NCBI GenBank assembly: GCA_039602395.1
Contig: JBCNJP010000038.1
Location: 62,001 to 126,000 of the forward strand
Direction of reading: 5' to 3'
DNA length: 64,000 nt
Source: Deinandra increscens subsp. villosa
Taxonomy: Eukaryota; Streptophyta; Magnoliopsida; Asterales; Asteraceae
Shown here: one piece after another, positions 54,340 to 64,000 of the stretch
Layout of the letters: the number at the start of each line of letters is the position of its first letter
Position numbering within the stretch: position 1 is the stretch's first letter
Position numbers and translations under genes: made by a program
The notes under the pieces: model-generated
Told to the model about the DNA's origin: nothing
The model's input: the letters and a program-made list of their open reading frames with translations, nothing else
Databases searched by the model: none

Positions 54340-57300
54340 CATCTTGTTCTTGTAGGCCGATGCACATTCATACACCTCATCGCGTAACTCTTACAATTCT
54401 CCTAACTTCAGTTTTCTTTCTCTCCCTACAGCATCATAACTCATGTTAACTTCTTTAACAGTCCATAATCATGGTGAGCTAACTCTACAGGTATGTGACA
54501 ACCCTTTTCCATAGACCAACCGGAATGGAGTGGTTCCAATAGGTGTTTTATAGGCTGTGTGATACGCCAACAATACATCATTTAACTTTGTTGACCAATC
54601 TTTGCGGTCAGTTCGCACTATTTTTCATAAAAAAAAATTGATTTGCTTATTGGAAACTTGCACATGTCCGTCCGCTAGTTTGCGAATGATATGGTGTTGC
54701 AATTTGGTGGTCTATGCCGTATCCTCGCGAACTCAAAAACATCCTTGAAAATGGTAAGCCAAAACAACCCAGATGAAAGGACCCTGTGTCCCGTCTTCTG
54801 ACCACTAAAGTGCCCTCCGCATGCTGATGCATGCACTAGGCTCAAAACTGTTTGTACCTCTTATTCTAATACACACCTTCGGATTAACTGATTCGACCCT
54901 ATCTTGAACAAATCCGGCTTATCCCAAATATATTGTCTCGCTTGAGCCTTCAAGTGCAACTTTAGCCTCTTGGGCCAATGTTCTAGAATTATACCTGCAA
55001 CCAAATAGTTAACAATGTTAGCATACCAAGGTAGATTTGCAACATGGGGTAAGTGTTCATCAGGAAAAGTTTCATTAATCATGAATTCATCATCTTCAGC
55101 CTCAATGTAAGGCAATCATGACAAATGGTCTGCCACCACATTCTCACTCCCCTTCTTGTCTCTAATTTCAAAATTGAATTCCTCCAAAAATAGGATCCAC
55201 TAAATCAACTTCGGCTTGGCATCCTTCTTCTCCATCAAGTATCGGATTGCGATGTGGTCCGAGTACACTATCACCTTGCTCCCTTAAATGTATGACCTAA
55301 ACTTACCAAGAGCAAACATAACTGCAAGTAACTCTTTTTCAGTAGTAGTATAATTCAATAGAGCCCCATCAAGAGTCTTACTTGCATAATAAATTACTAC
55401 TGGTTTCTTATCTACCCGCTGACCCAGTAACAGCCCCAACTGCATAATCAGATGCATCACACATAATTTCAAATGGCATGGACCAATCTGGTGCTTGCAA
55501 AACAGGTGCTTTAATTGATTTATTTTTCAAAGTATTAAAAGCAGTTAAACACTCATCATTAATATCAAAGACTTCATCTTTCAAAAGCAGTTGCAAAGAG
55601 GTATTGTAATTTTACTAAAATCTTTGATATACCTCATATAGAAATCGACATGATCCAAAAATTCCTTTATACCCTTAACATTCGTGGGAGGAGGTAGAGT
55701 CGAAATTACTTTGATTTTCGACCTATCGACCCCAATCCCATGACTTGACACAACGCGTCCCAACACGATCCCCTCTTGAACCATAAAATAACTATTTTCC
55801 CAACTTAACACCAACCTAGTTTCTATGCATCGCTTTAAGACTTGGGTTAGTTGGTTTAAACATGATTCAAAAGATGTAACAAATATTAAAAAATAGTCCA
55901 TGAAATTTCAAGTGGATCTCCAACCATGTCTGAAAAAATAGTCATCATACATCTTTAAAAAAAATGGCTGAGGCATTGCACAACCCAAATGACATTCTCC
56001 TAAAATCAAAAGTACCGCAGGGATAAGTAAAAGTGGTCTTTTTTTATTCATCGGGGTGGATAGCAATCTGGTTGTACGCCGAGTAACCGTCTAGAAAACA
56101 ATAAAACTTTTGACCGGACAATTTTTCAATGATTTGGTCTATGAAAGGTAGAGGAAAATGGTCTTTGGAAGTTGCAGAATTCAACTTTCTGTAATCTACG
56201 CAAATTCGCCACCCAGTTAGCGGTCGGGTGGCAATTTCCTCACGTTTCTCGTTCCTAACTATTTGAATACCTGCTTTTTTAGGAACCGTTTGTGTTGGAC
56301 TTACCCATGTGCTGTCTGAAATTGGGTAGATAGTACATGTATCCAACCACTTCAATACCTCCTTCACAACTTCCCGTATGTTCGGATTGAGACTCCGTTG
56401 CGTATCTCTTGCAGGTTTTGCACCCTCTTCGGTAATGATCTTGTGCTTCACAATCGACGGGCAAATTCCCTTCAAATCCGCGATCGTCCATCCAATCGCA
56501 GCCCTATGCTTCACCAAACTTCCATCAAAGATTCTTCTTGTTCCTTAGTTAAACGTTCAGAAATATTAACAGGAAGAGTATTATTTTCACCAACAAAACC
56601 GTGTTTCATATGTTTTGGCAATTCTTTTAATTCTAAAGACGGTGGTGATTCAATTGAAGGTTTGAGTTGTGAATCTATATGCTTTGGTAGACTCTCCACT
56701 TGAATGGACCAAGGAGGTCTTTACTCCCTCACTGCCATCAACTCCTGAATCTCATCTTCAACTTCCAGCTCCTTGACCAAACCTGCATAATTCCTGCCAA
56801 ACAAAGCACATTCCTCGGGGGTCTCGTCCTCCTTATTTTAAGCAAAAAATGGAGGCACAAGACCATCGAAAACGTCCGCTCGAAAGAATTTATCATCTTC
56901 CCGAGGGTTAGAAACATCCTCAAAAGCACTTAACTTCATTTTCCTGTTCCCAAATGTCATGTCAATGGTACCCGACCAACAATCAATTTGTGAATGACTC
57001 GTAGCTAAGAAAGGTCGCCCCAAAATTACCATTGGTTGTGCAGTTTTTTTTTTCAATTGAGACATAATCTTAAAGCAGAAAATCAACCGGATAGTAAAAT
57101 TCGTTAACCTTGAAAATAACATCCGATAAAATTCCCTAGGTTAGTTTAGGGGTTAAGTCAGCCAAAATCACAATGGGGTCGGTTTTTTTTCAATGGTCCA
57201 AAATCGTACTGGTCGTACAAGCTCCCCGAAAGAATATTCACACTTGCTTCAAGATCCAATAAGGCACGTGTCATCTGAAAATCACCAACTTGTATTGAAA

Positions 57301-57560
57301 TCATTGGTGCCCCTGGATCTTTCAGTTTCTTAGGCAAAACCCCTGAAATTATGGCACTCACATCTGCTGTTGCATTATGTTGTTTAGGAATTTTATAATT
57401 TCGTTTTTGAGTGCACATATCTTTCAGGTATTTCGCATAAGCTGGAATTTGTTTTATGACATCTAAAATGGGAAGATTGATTATAACTTGTTTTCAAAAT
57501 TTCTCACATTTCTTCTTATTGTGGGCCCCTTTTATTTACCACCGTATTTTGATTTGGTTC
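54340..57560 (-). pseudogene. Athila copy B pol
   Basis: Protease region 57560-57158 (IPAYAKYLKDMCTQKRNYK, then LLDLEASVNIL), LGRPFLATSHSQIDCWSGTI at about 57000, RT from 56517 with AIGWTIADLKGICPSI, WRICVDYRKLNSATSKDHFP and LDGYSAYNQIAIHP, the catalytic site FMDYFLIF near 55900 (second Asp is Tyr), VQEGIVLGRVVSSHGIGV, and RNase H MCDASDYAVGAV, TTEKELLAVMFALGKFRSYI. Then the tether HVANLPWYANIVNYL (uninterrupted, the empty site of the LARD), integrase GGHFSGQK, a deletion of the catalytic core, HQIATPYHSQTSGRT at about 54690, and a C-terminal part to about 54340. Several stops and frameshifts occur. Confidence 0.93.
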
Positions 57561-57741
57561 AATTAAGGCTTTAGGAAATGGCACCAACTTTTCTATTTGT
57601 TCAGTTAATTATTCCTCTATCACCCTATTTTCCGATTCTTGAAAAGTTACTTTTTTAGTTTCCTAGAGCTACTAGATTCAGTTTCAACTGATTTTTGAAC
57701 TGTTTTGGGTTGGTCGTTTTCCGGCTCTTCTTCACTGTCAC
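57561..57741 (-). other. Degenerate gag-pol junction of Athila copy B
   Basis: A broken frame between the gag linker and the protease region. Nothing further is readable. Confidence 0.5.
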
Positions 57742-59950
57742 TTACCCATTCCTCCACCACCCCATCAACTTGTGGTGAAGGTGCCCCACCTTATTATCTA
57801 CCAACTTACCTAAGCACAAAGTAGTGATCTTGTTGATTGACACATGTCTGGTTTGTTTAGAAGTGGATGCTTGATGTTGTGGGTTGATGTTTGTGCCACT
57901 GGGTAACTTACCTTGATCCCGTCGTGATATACGATCAGCTAGTTGACCGGCTTGCCTTTCCAATGCATCCACCGACTTGTTTTGAATCTCTATTTCCTTC
58001 TTGAATTCCCGCATTTCCTTAAGGGTGTCGTCATGTTTCTTATACATCCCTTTAAGAGCTTCCATCATGGCGGTGAGCTGTGCACTAATTCCAGCTTCTT
58101 GATTTGGTTGTTATTGCTAATTGTTCCTCTGTTACTGATTTCCTCCTTGGTTGTATGTGTTCCTTTGATATCACCCTTGATTATATCATGCTTGTCGGCC
58201 TTGATATTGCGTTTGAGCTCCACCCTGCACATTAGAACTTTGAAAATCAGGATTCAATTGATTACTAGCATTACCATACCTGAAAAGTTGATGATTGCGA
58301 AGGCCGGAGTGATAAGTGTTGGAGTTCATATCATAAGGCTTTTGTTGCACGTAGCTCACATCTTCACCCTTCTTGACCATCGTGGGACAATAATCTGCTT
58401 GATGGCCTAACTCTCCACACGCCATGCATACCGAAAATTGCCCGCTTTCTTTGACCTTTTCAGGTGCTCCACCCAACTTCATCTGAGCCACATGTTTCTC
58501 TAAAAACAAATTTTCCTTTTTGAGCTTCTATATTCTTTCTTCCGCCTCGTAATCAACCACTTTTACCGATGTGGACCACGATCTTCTATCATTTTGGGCA
58601 AGCCTCTTTGAAGTGGCACTCATTCATTCCATGTGCCCCCAATCTTCTACTTCACTATTCGTGAGGAAAGTACCATTACGAATCGAATTGAGATCCCTCA
58701 CATCTGCTTCCAACATCCCATCATAGAAGGACTTGATCAAGTCCCAAGTCTGTATTCCGTGATGCGGGCACTTCCTCAAAATGTCTTTCAATCTATTAAA
58801 AATCTTCATGGAAGGGTTCACTTGAATGTTGTTGGAATGAGGGTATTGCTTCCTTAGCTTCACTAGTCTTTCTCATGGGATAATATTCTTTTAAAAAGGC
58901 TTCTTGCAATTGATCCCATGTGTAAATACTCCCCGCAGGCAAACTATCAAACCAATGTCTTGCCCGATCTTTCAATGTGAACTAGAAGAGCATCAACTTA
59001 ACATCTTCTGCTATAAACCTCGTGGCCCCAATCGTGACACAAATCGACTCAAACGAATGTAGATGAAGGTAGGGCTCCTTTGTCCATTTCCCAAAGAATC
59101 CGGGTAGATGTCCCAAATATTGATCTCTAACCTCAAATGCCCTACCGTGTGCCCTGATTAGTGAAACTACTACTGACGAGCTTGGCATTATGACCAGCCT
59201 AAAGTGGCTTGCTACCCCTTGGACCGGTGTATTTACTACCACCCTCGGGTTGCCCTGTTATTATTTGGATTGAATTGTGGGACACCTCGCGACGGTTGAT
59301 TTCGTTGAACATTAGGGGTCGCCGGACGAGGTGGTGCTTGAGGCTAATTTTTTGGGACTGCATTCTGCACCCCAACCCCTTAGTTATCCTCATACCATTC
59401 CCCATTCCATTATTCTTCATCTCTCTGCCAATCCTCTTCAACACCATAACCATCTGCTCCATACCCATACCCTTGTTGATTGTACAACGGATTCTATTAG
59501 ATAATTGGTGGTTGGTTTGCACAGTAGAACTACTATGGTGGGGGTTGCTGATAGTTTGGTTGCGGTGGAGGTTGTTGTGGAGCTTGGCGAAATATAGGTG
59601 GTTGTTGCGGTGGAATCGGTTGCCTTCTGTGGTAACGAAGGTCTTGCACCTCATGATGGGATGGTTGAGACAAATGGTGGGACCTCAGGTGCCCCTCTCG
59701 AAGGTTGTCAAGGTTGGGTAGTGGTCGTTGGTGGAAGATTGGTGCATCATATTGTGGTAGTGGGTTTTGCGTTTGAAATTGTGGTTCTTGTGGGTTGTAA
59801 GTTTTGATCATTTTGCGGTGGAATGGGTGGTTGCTGTTGATTATTCATGGCTCTTCTCTGTCTCTATCTGCCTCGATTCTGCCGAGCTTTTCTTTCTACC
59901 TCTGGATCGTAAACTAGCGGTGATGATTTACGGGAATACCGCGTATGCAT
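57742..59950 (-). pseudogene. Athila copy B gag
   Basis: Starts MHTRYSRKSSPLVYDPEVER at 59950. A TAG follows in the Arg-rich stretch (copy A has Gln) and a 2-bp deletion near 59798 shifts the frame into the Pro/Gln-rich part. The core region HLPGFFGKWTKEPYLHLHSF lies at about 59110, followed by the same TAG before FTLKDRARHWF as in copy A. Zinc knuckle CMACGELGHQADYC at about 58430. A coiled-coil-like KKHDDTLKEMREFKKEIEIQ segment at about 58020 leads to ALERQAGQLADRISRR. Confidence 0.9.
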
Positions 59951-60287
59951 GCAATTTCACCTAAAACCTGCAAAATTGGCCAATAACAAGCAAACCAATT
60001 ACGTAGCACTGCTCTAGGGGATGAAAATAATGCAACCGAACAGAAAATTTACAAACTTTGGAGGCCAAAATTTTAAAAAAAAAAATTCTATGAAAAATAG
60101 GGATAGGCGTACCGCCCTGATTGTAATTTCAACTAGGGCGTACCGCCCTGAAGGATTTTTAGTTCCAGAAATTTAAATGACAGAAATTAAAGATACTATT
60201 TTTGGGTTCTTTTTTTGGAATTTATAAAAGGTGATGAAACTTGCAAATAAACTAAAAATTCAACAATAAAAAAGCGCACTTTTCCTT
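59951..60287 (-). other. Athila copy B 5' leader
   Basis: Non-coding, with dyad motifs at 60105-60117 (one substitution) and 60136-60148 (exact). Confidence 0.78.
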
Positions 60288-60300
60288 GGCAACGGCGCCA
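60288..60300 (-). promoter_or_regulatory. Athila copy B primer-binding site (tRNA-Asp)
   Basis: The minus strand reads TGGCGCCGTTGCC, a perfect complement to the plant tRNA-Asp 3' end over 13 bases and the standard Athila-type site. It lies three bases inside the LTR. Confidence 0.93.
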
Positions 60301-60303
60301 ATT

Positions 60304-61416
60304 TGATAACGGTTGTGGAGACCGTTATAAGTACCTAAACTCAAACCTGTAGTAGGGTAAGTTAAGGGTTATCGAACCAAGAGAATATATGGTTATTAAC
60401 TAGCTGAATACGGTTAATTAATTAACTACTGAATTAAACTAAATTGCCTCTTAGCTATTGATTGATTGGAAATGAACTAATTGCCAATCGACTAAGTTAC
60501 TAATGCTTGATTTTAAAACGAAACTCTTATGTGAACTAAAGGCAACCACTTTAGGATCCTGGATTGCTATCTATCTGAATTCAATCACCTGACTGCTAAT
60601 ACTACATAGACATAGTCCCATATTGCCTAGTCAACCTAATGACCTAGCCCTTATGTTGGCTGCTAATTTCCTGGCGTAAGGAAAGTCTGAAATATGACAG
60701 TTTACTACAACCAGACTAAGTGATTAGTTAATCTAATGAGTTGGGCATGTGGGTGCTCGACAGTTGCAAGGAAAACCGGAACAACTAGTAATCAAATAAT
60801 AAAAATCAGAATAGAATAACAAGTTGTTCACCAAAAGTGGTTACAAGAAAGTTAGCCGGACATGGCTAAAGTCGAAAACATGAAAAGTCTTGAAATTGAC
60901 ATTAAAAATCCTAATCTAATGCTTAAAAACTTCAACCGAATGCTTGAAAGCTCTAGCAATACATCTAAAAACCTCTCTGGACGGCAAAAGTGGGAGAAGA
61001 ATAAAAAAATCACAACCCGAAAGTATTTATAACAAAACCCTAAAAATTCTTATGCGACCTAGTTTGGGCGTACCACCCAACTCCATACACAAATCTGGTC
61101 CTATCGCCCGAGTCTTCTAATCCGGATTCCTTCTCAGCTTTAGGGTGTACCGCCCTTGCTTCTATCAACTCCTGTGCGTACCGCCCCGATCTCAAACTCA
61201 GAAACTTGAAACTTTTTCTTTTTCTTGATTTTTTCCGCTCCGCTCCCATGATCGACCAACTTATCCTCTAAACTCCATAAATCCTTAGATTTGATCAATT
61301 CAGCTTCAATTACCTCACAATACAAAACATCGGGAAATGTAATGAAATCCAATTGATAATATTAATAAAAATAAACAATTAAGAACATATATGCATGACA
61401 AATTGGACTCACATCA
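60304..61416 (-). mobile_element. Athila copy B 5' LTR
   Basis: A 1113-bp LTR from TGATAACGG to ACTCACATCA, followed by GGTCG at 61417-61421. A minus-strand TATA box lies at 61024-61031 and a dyad variant GGGCGTACCACCC at 61066-61078, with further variants near 61144 and 61173. Confidence 0.94.
61024..61031 (-). promoter_or_regulatory. TATA box of the Athila 5' LTR (copy B)
   Basis: TATAAATA on the minus strand, at the same position as in the other three LTR copies. Confidence 0.72.
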
Positions 61417-61421
61417 GGTCG

Positions 61422-62069
61422 CCGGAGATCCCGATTTCATAAACGGAATTATCGCTAACCTTTGTTGAGTTGAATATGAGAAAACCATATCCGCCGTATT
61501 TCATTTAGGATTTTAGGTTTTTGTAAACTTTTAATATTTAAATAAGCTAATTAGAGAAATAGTCCCCATGTTTTTAAAAACTTATTAATTTACATAACAG
61601 GTCCTAAATGTGTAAAATAACTAAAATGCTCCTTGAGTTAACATAAAATTTAACCTCGTTAGTCAAAGGGACTCAAATGGTTAAAGATTTCAAACGTCAG
61701 AGTGCGAGATGAAAATTTTGAAACTTTTCGACTCAAGTAGCAAAAGCCACCAAATCTGAGGGACGCAAATCGTAATTAACCCTTTTTTTTAAAAGAAAAT
61801 TTACACCATAAAAACAAACTTTTTCAATCTTTAAAACGCGTACGATGTTGCTATATATAAAACTAAAAATTACTCTTTCGATTTCCTACGTGCGTTATTG
61901 CGTCATTGTGTCATTGAGTTAAAACATAAAACACAATGATAAATACATATTATACAATAACCTGAAATATAACACCTAACGATCTAAAAATAAGACACAA
62001 GAACAGGTATTACACACAATGATAAATACATATTATACAATGAACTGAAACATAAGACACAATGATACC
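61422..62069. other. Right half of the inverted-arm element and A/T-rich spacer, copy B
   Basis: Matches 29249-29902. The right inverted arm is about 61559-61782. The rest is non-coding, with the ACACAATGATAAATACATAT direct repeat. Confidence 0.65.
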
Positions 62070-62328
62070 GCAACTTCTATTGTGGTGTAGTGGTAGGAAG
62101 CTTGTGTTCTCTACTTGAGACATAGGTTTGATTCTTACGGGCAACACATTGGAAAGGGCATTGGCGATAAGGGGAGACTTTGGGCTGAAGGGTCACAAGT
62201 TTGATCCCTAAGCTCCCGGGTTTTATCACCCGACCGCTCACGGAGATGGATTTTCCCTGGAATGAGCTCAACTGATGTAAATAATCCCCGAGTTTTCCGG
62301 GGCATTCGTTGATCGTTCAAGAAAAAAC
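62070..62328 (+). mobile_element. tRNA-derived SINE, copy B
   Basis: The same insertion as 29903-30160, with the 13-bp duplication ACACAATGATACC at 62057-62069 and 62329-62341. A and B boxes are preserved. Confidence 0.9.
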
Positions 62329-62341
62329 ACACAATGATACC

Positions 62342-62849
62342 AATTATTGGCGAACAATTAATGCATAAACTTTCGTAAATTGTGAACTCTCGTCGCGTAA
62401 ATATAATGAAGGAAAAAGCTCGTTTATTTATCTTGAAAGTTGAATCCTCTGGTACATTAATATGCAAGGCATGCACCTCTATTTAAAGTGCAGCAAACCT
62501 ATTTTGACATGATATCAAACCGACCTACATTCAAATTTTTACACCGACTTACTTACGTAAACATTAATTATCTGAACATATCAATTTAGAAAATAAATAA
62601 TATAAACTATTAACTAAATAGGATTATGATCTTCATCAAAGCCTCCCCACGAAATCAACCAGCCACCCCAATATCCGTTTGAATAGGATTAGATCGTTCC
62701 AAGTATACCTCTTGTGCGTGACCAAGTTTGTCTGGACTTCTTTGCCGGTGAGAAAGCATTAAACGAAACTGACCTTTCTGGTGGATAAATAGATGACAAA
62801 AAACTATACATTATTAGTTAGTATCATACACGTACATTTATATAATTAG
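62342..62849. other. TNL gene 2 downstream flank
   Basis: Non-coding. It contains the empty sites of the 460-bp MITE (near 62397) and of the Tat element (near 62474). The part after 62478 is probably 3' UTR of TNL gene 2. Confidence 0.7.
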
Positions 62850-64000
62850 CTAGAAATGGCATCTACCTTTATAATGGGCATTGAAACATAAACTCCTCAA
62901 AAAATCCATAGAGTTAAGGAAGTATTCTCCGGATGTTAATTGAAAAGCGGAGAGATCGCCACCAATGATATGGTTCCACGACTTGTAATAACCTAATGGA
63001 TCTTCTTTCTCAACCTTTTCTTGAGTACACGTGATTTCGTCACCGCCAACATCCACGCTTGCATCATCATATACAAAACTCATCTGAAACCTGAGTAGAA
63101 GAGCTTCACTACACTTATCTAGATTTATAGTAATCTCATCCCCAACTTCCATCTCATTCATCCTAAACATCCAATGGCTTAAAAAAGATAAATACATCGC
63201 TCCACGTTTAGAGAATGATTCAATACAATGCTTGTATATCCATGTCAAGTTCTTTGTAATATTTCTAATTTTGATCATTGGCAATTCAAACGACGACCTT
63301 CGCACCACATATAACAAGTTTAGTCCTCTAACCTTGTTGGGACCTGATGGGATGGTAAATGACATTGATGGCTTCCTGCTCATTATATCCCATATCCTCA
63401 GCACGTCTATCCATATCCCCGGTGTATAAATTGTGCTGAATATTCCAAATTCATAATACATCTGCCAAACATGCTAAATATGTGAAAACCTTATTTTAAA
63501 TAGTATATACATATTCACACAAAATAAAGATAGTTAGCTAGAGGAAACCTGGATTTGAGATTCCTGTGGTCCTCCATAACTACTATTAGTTACCATGCAC
63601 CTCAATTTATAGAACTCCAAACTTTCCCAGCCCAAATTACTCAATAACTTATTGTCAACACCTACCAAAGGTTGGATTTTGATCATGCCTTCAATTTCAA
63701 ATGAAGAAGGTGCTAATAAATTCCTGTCTGCTATCAACTCGAGTGCGGCCATTTCTGGAACAAATGAAATATTCCGTAGCAAACTTTGATAATCAGGTTT
63801 CCAGCAATTATTGTAGAGATTTAGTTGTCTTAAAGTACGTGGAGGATGCTTGACTGACGTCAACTTTAGACAGTTGCTCATACCAAGTGTCTCAATCCTA
63901 GGAAGGGTTCTCACACAACTGGGCATAGAGACAATAGGATTACCATCTAAACATAAATTCTTTAACATATATAGACAACTGAAGTCCCCGGGAAATGCTT
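62850..64000 (-). CDS. TNL resistance gene 2, 3' end (LRR and C-JID), continues past the window
   Basis: Sense enters from the right edge in an open frame (AFPGDFSCLYMLKNLCLDGN) with LRR-type repeats (LPRIETLGMSNCLKLTSV, LRQLNLYNNC) down to 63549. A canonical GT-AG intron of 87 bp (63462-63548, phase 0) follows. The last exon (63461-62850) encodes the post-LRR C-JID domain typical of TNLs: LRIWDIMSRKPSMSFTIPSG, KNLTWIYKHC, SHWMFRMNEMEVGDEITINL and FQMSFVYDDA, ending in TAG. No stop or frameshift is visible in this part, so the gene could be functional; NB-ARC and TIR lie outside the window. Confidence 0.88.

Larger units (their letters stand above)
47394..61416 (-). mobile_element. Athila-type Ty3/gypsy retrotransposon, copy B (rearranged)
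   Basis: LTRs 47394-48503 (3') and 60304-61416 (5'), target duplication GGTCG at 47389-47393 and 61417-61421, and a tRNA-Asp PBS at 60288-60300. Sense order: gag 57742-59950, pol 54340-57560, non-coding 53340-54339, decayed extra ORF 51830-53250, a second pol segment 49565-51744, and 3' UTR. It descends from the same insertion event as copy A but has an internal rearrangement. Confidence 0.94.
45615..63191. repeat. Tandem segmental duplication, copy B
   Basis: The partner of 1-43233. It is shorter because it lacks the Copia, LARD, 460-bp MITE and Tat insertions and a 285-bp block near 46464. It is longer in one place, where Athila copy B carries extra pol and a downstream ORF. Homology to copy A ends at 63191, where copy B continues through an intact TNL C-JID exon. 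Confidence 0.93.

Overview
This window looks like intergenic, transposon-packed nuclear DNA from a flowering plant, probably a eudicot. It carries two degraded or partial TIR-NBS-LRR (TNL) resistance-gene segments with the post-LRR C-JID domain (monocots largely lack TNLs), plant Copia, Athila-type and Tat-type LTR retrotransposons, TAA-flanked MITEs and a tRNA-derived SINE. I see no bacterial-style gene and no intact single-copy gene. Nearly all coding sequence is retroelement gag-pol broken by stops, frameshifts or insertions. Lineage calls come from motif recognition, not database searches. || Overall layout: the window holds a tandem segmental duplication. Copy A (about 1-43233) and copy B (about 45615-63191) share the same ancestral order: Copia gag/protease fragment, 310-bp MITE, inverted-arm (MULE-like) element, a minus-strand Athila-type Ty3/gypsy element inserted with target-site duplication GGTCG, a SINE, and the 3' end of a TNL gene. 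Copy A is longer because it later received a Copia element (2094-12532, itself carrying a solo LTR and a 554-bp insertion), a non-autonomous Tat-like element (16179-22865), a 460-bp MITE (30232-30691) and an autonomous-type Tat element (30773-42512). Copy B preserves the empty site of all four, so those insertions postdate the duplication and their boundaries are known to the base. Between the copies (43234-44908) lies the NB-ARC/LRR part of TNL pseudogene 1. The right edge enters TNL gene 2. || Athila copy A runs 2066-29243 and copy B 47394-61416. Both have the tRNA-Asp-type primer site, TG..CA LTRs of about 1.1 kb, decayed gag and pol on the minus strand, a reverse transcriptase whose second catalytic Asp is Tyr, and many copies of a 13-bp dyad motif (GGGCGTACCGCCC) in LTRs, leader and 3' UTR. 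Copy B also carries a second, foreign pol segment (49565-51744) that keeps integrase-core sequence missing from the other two pol copies. || The most interesting signals are: (1) the non-coding Tat-like element at 16179-22865, which has two tandem arrays that would fold into serial RNA hairpins, one with a strict 56-nt period, alternating A/B units and GNRA-type tetraloops, and shares its PBS and PPT with the Tat element in the same window; (2) the Tat element's antisense gene (about 32140-35572, plus strand), with its own TATA box, a putative gypsy-type transposon domain, coiled coils and three GT-AG introns; (3) the dispersed dyad motif of the Athila family; (4) three serial hairpins in the Copia leader.
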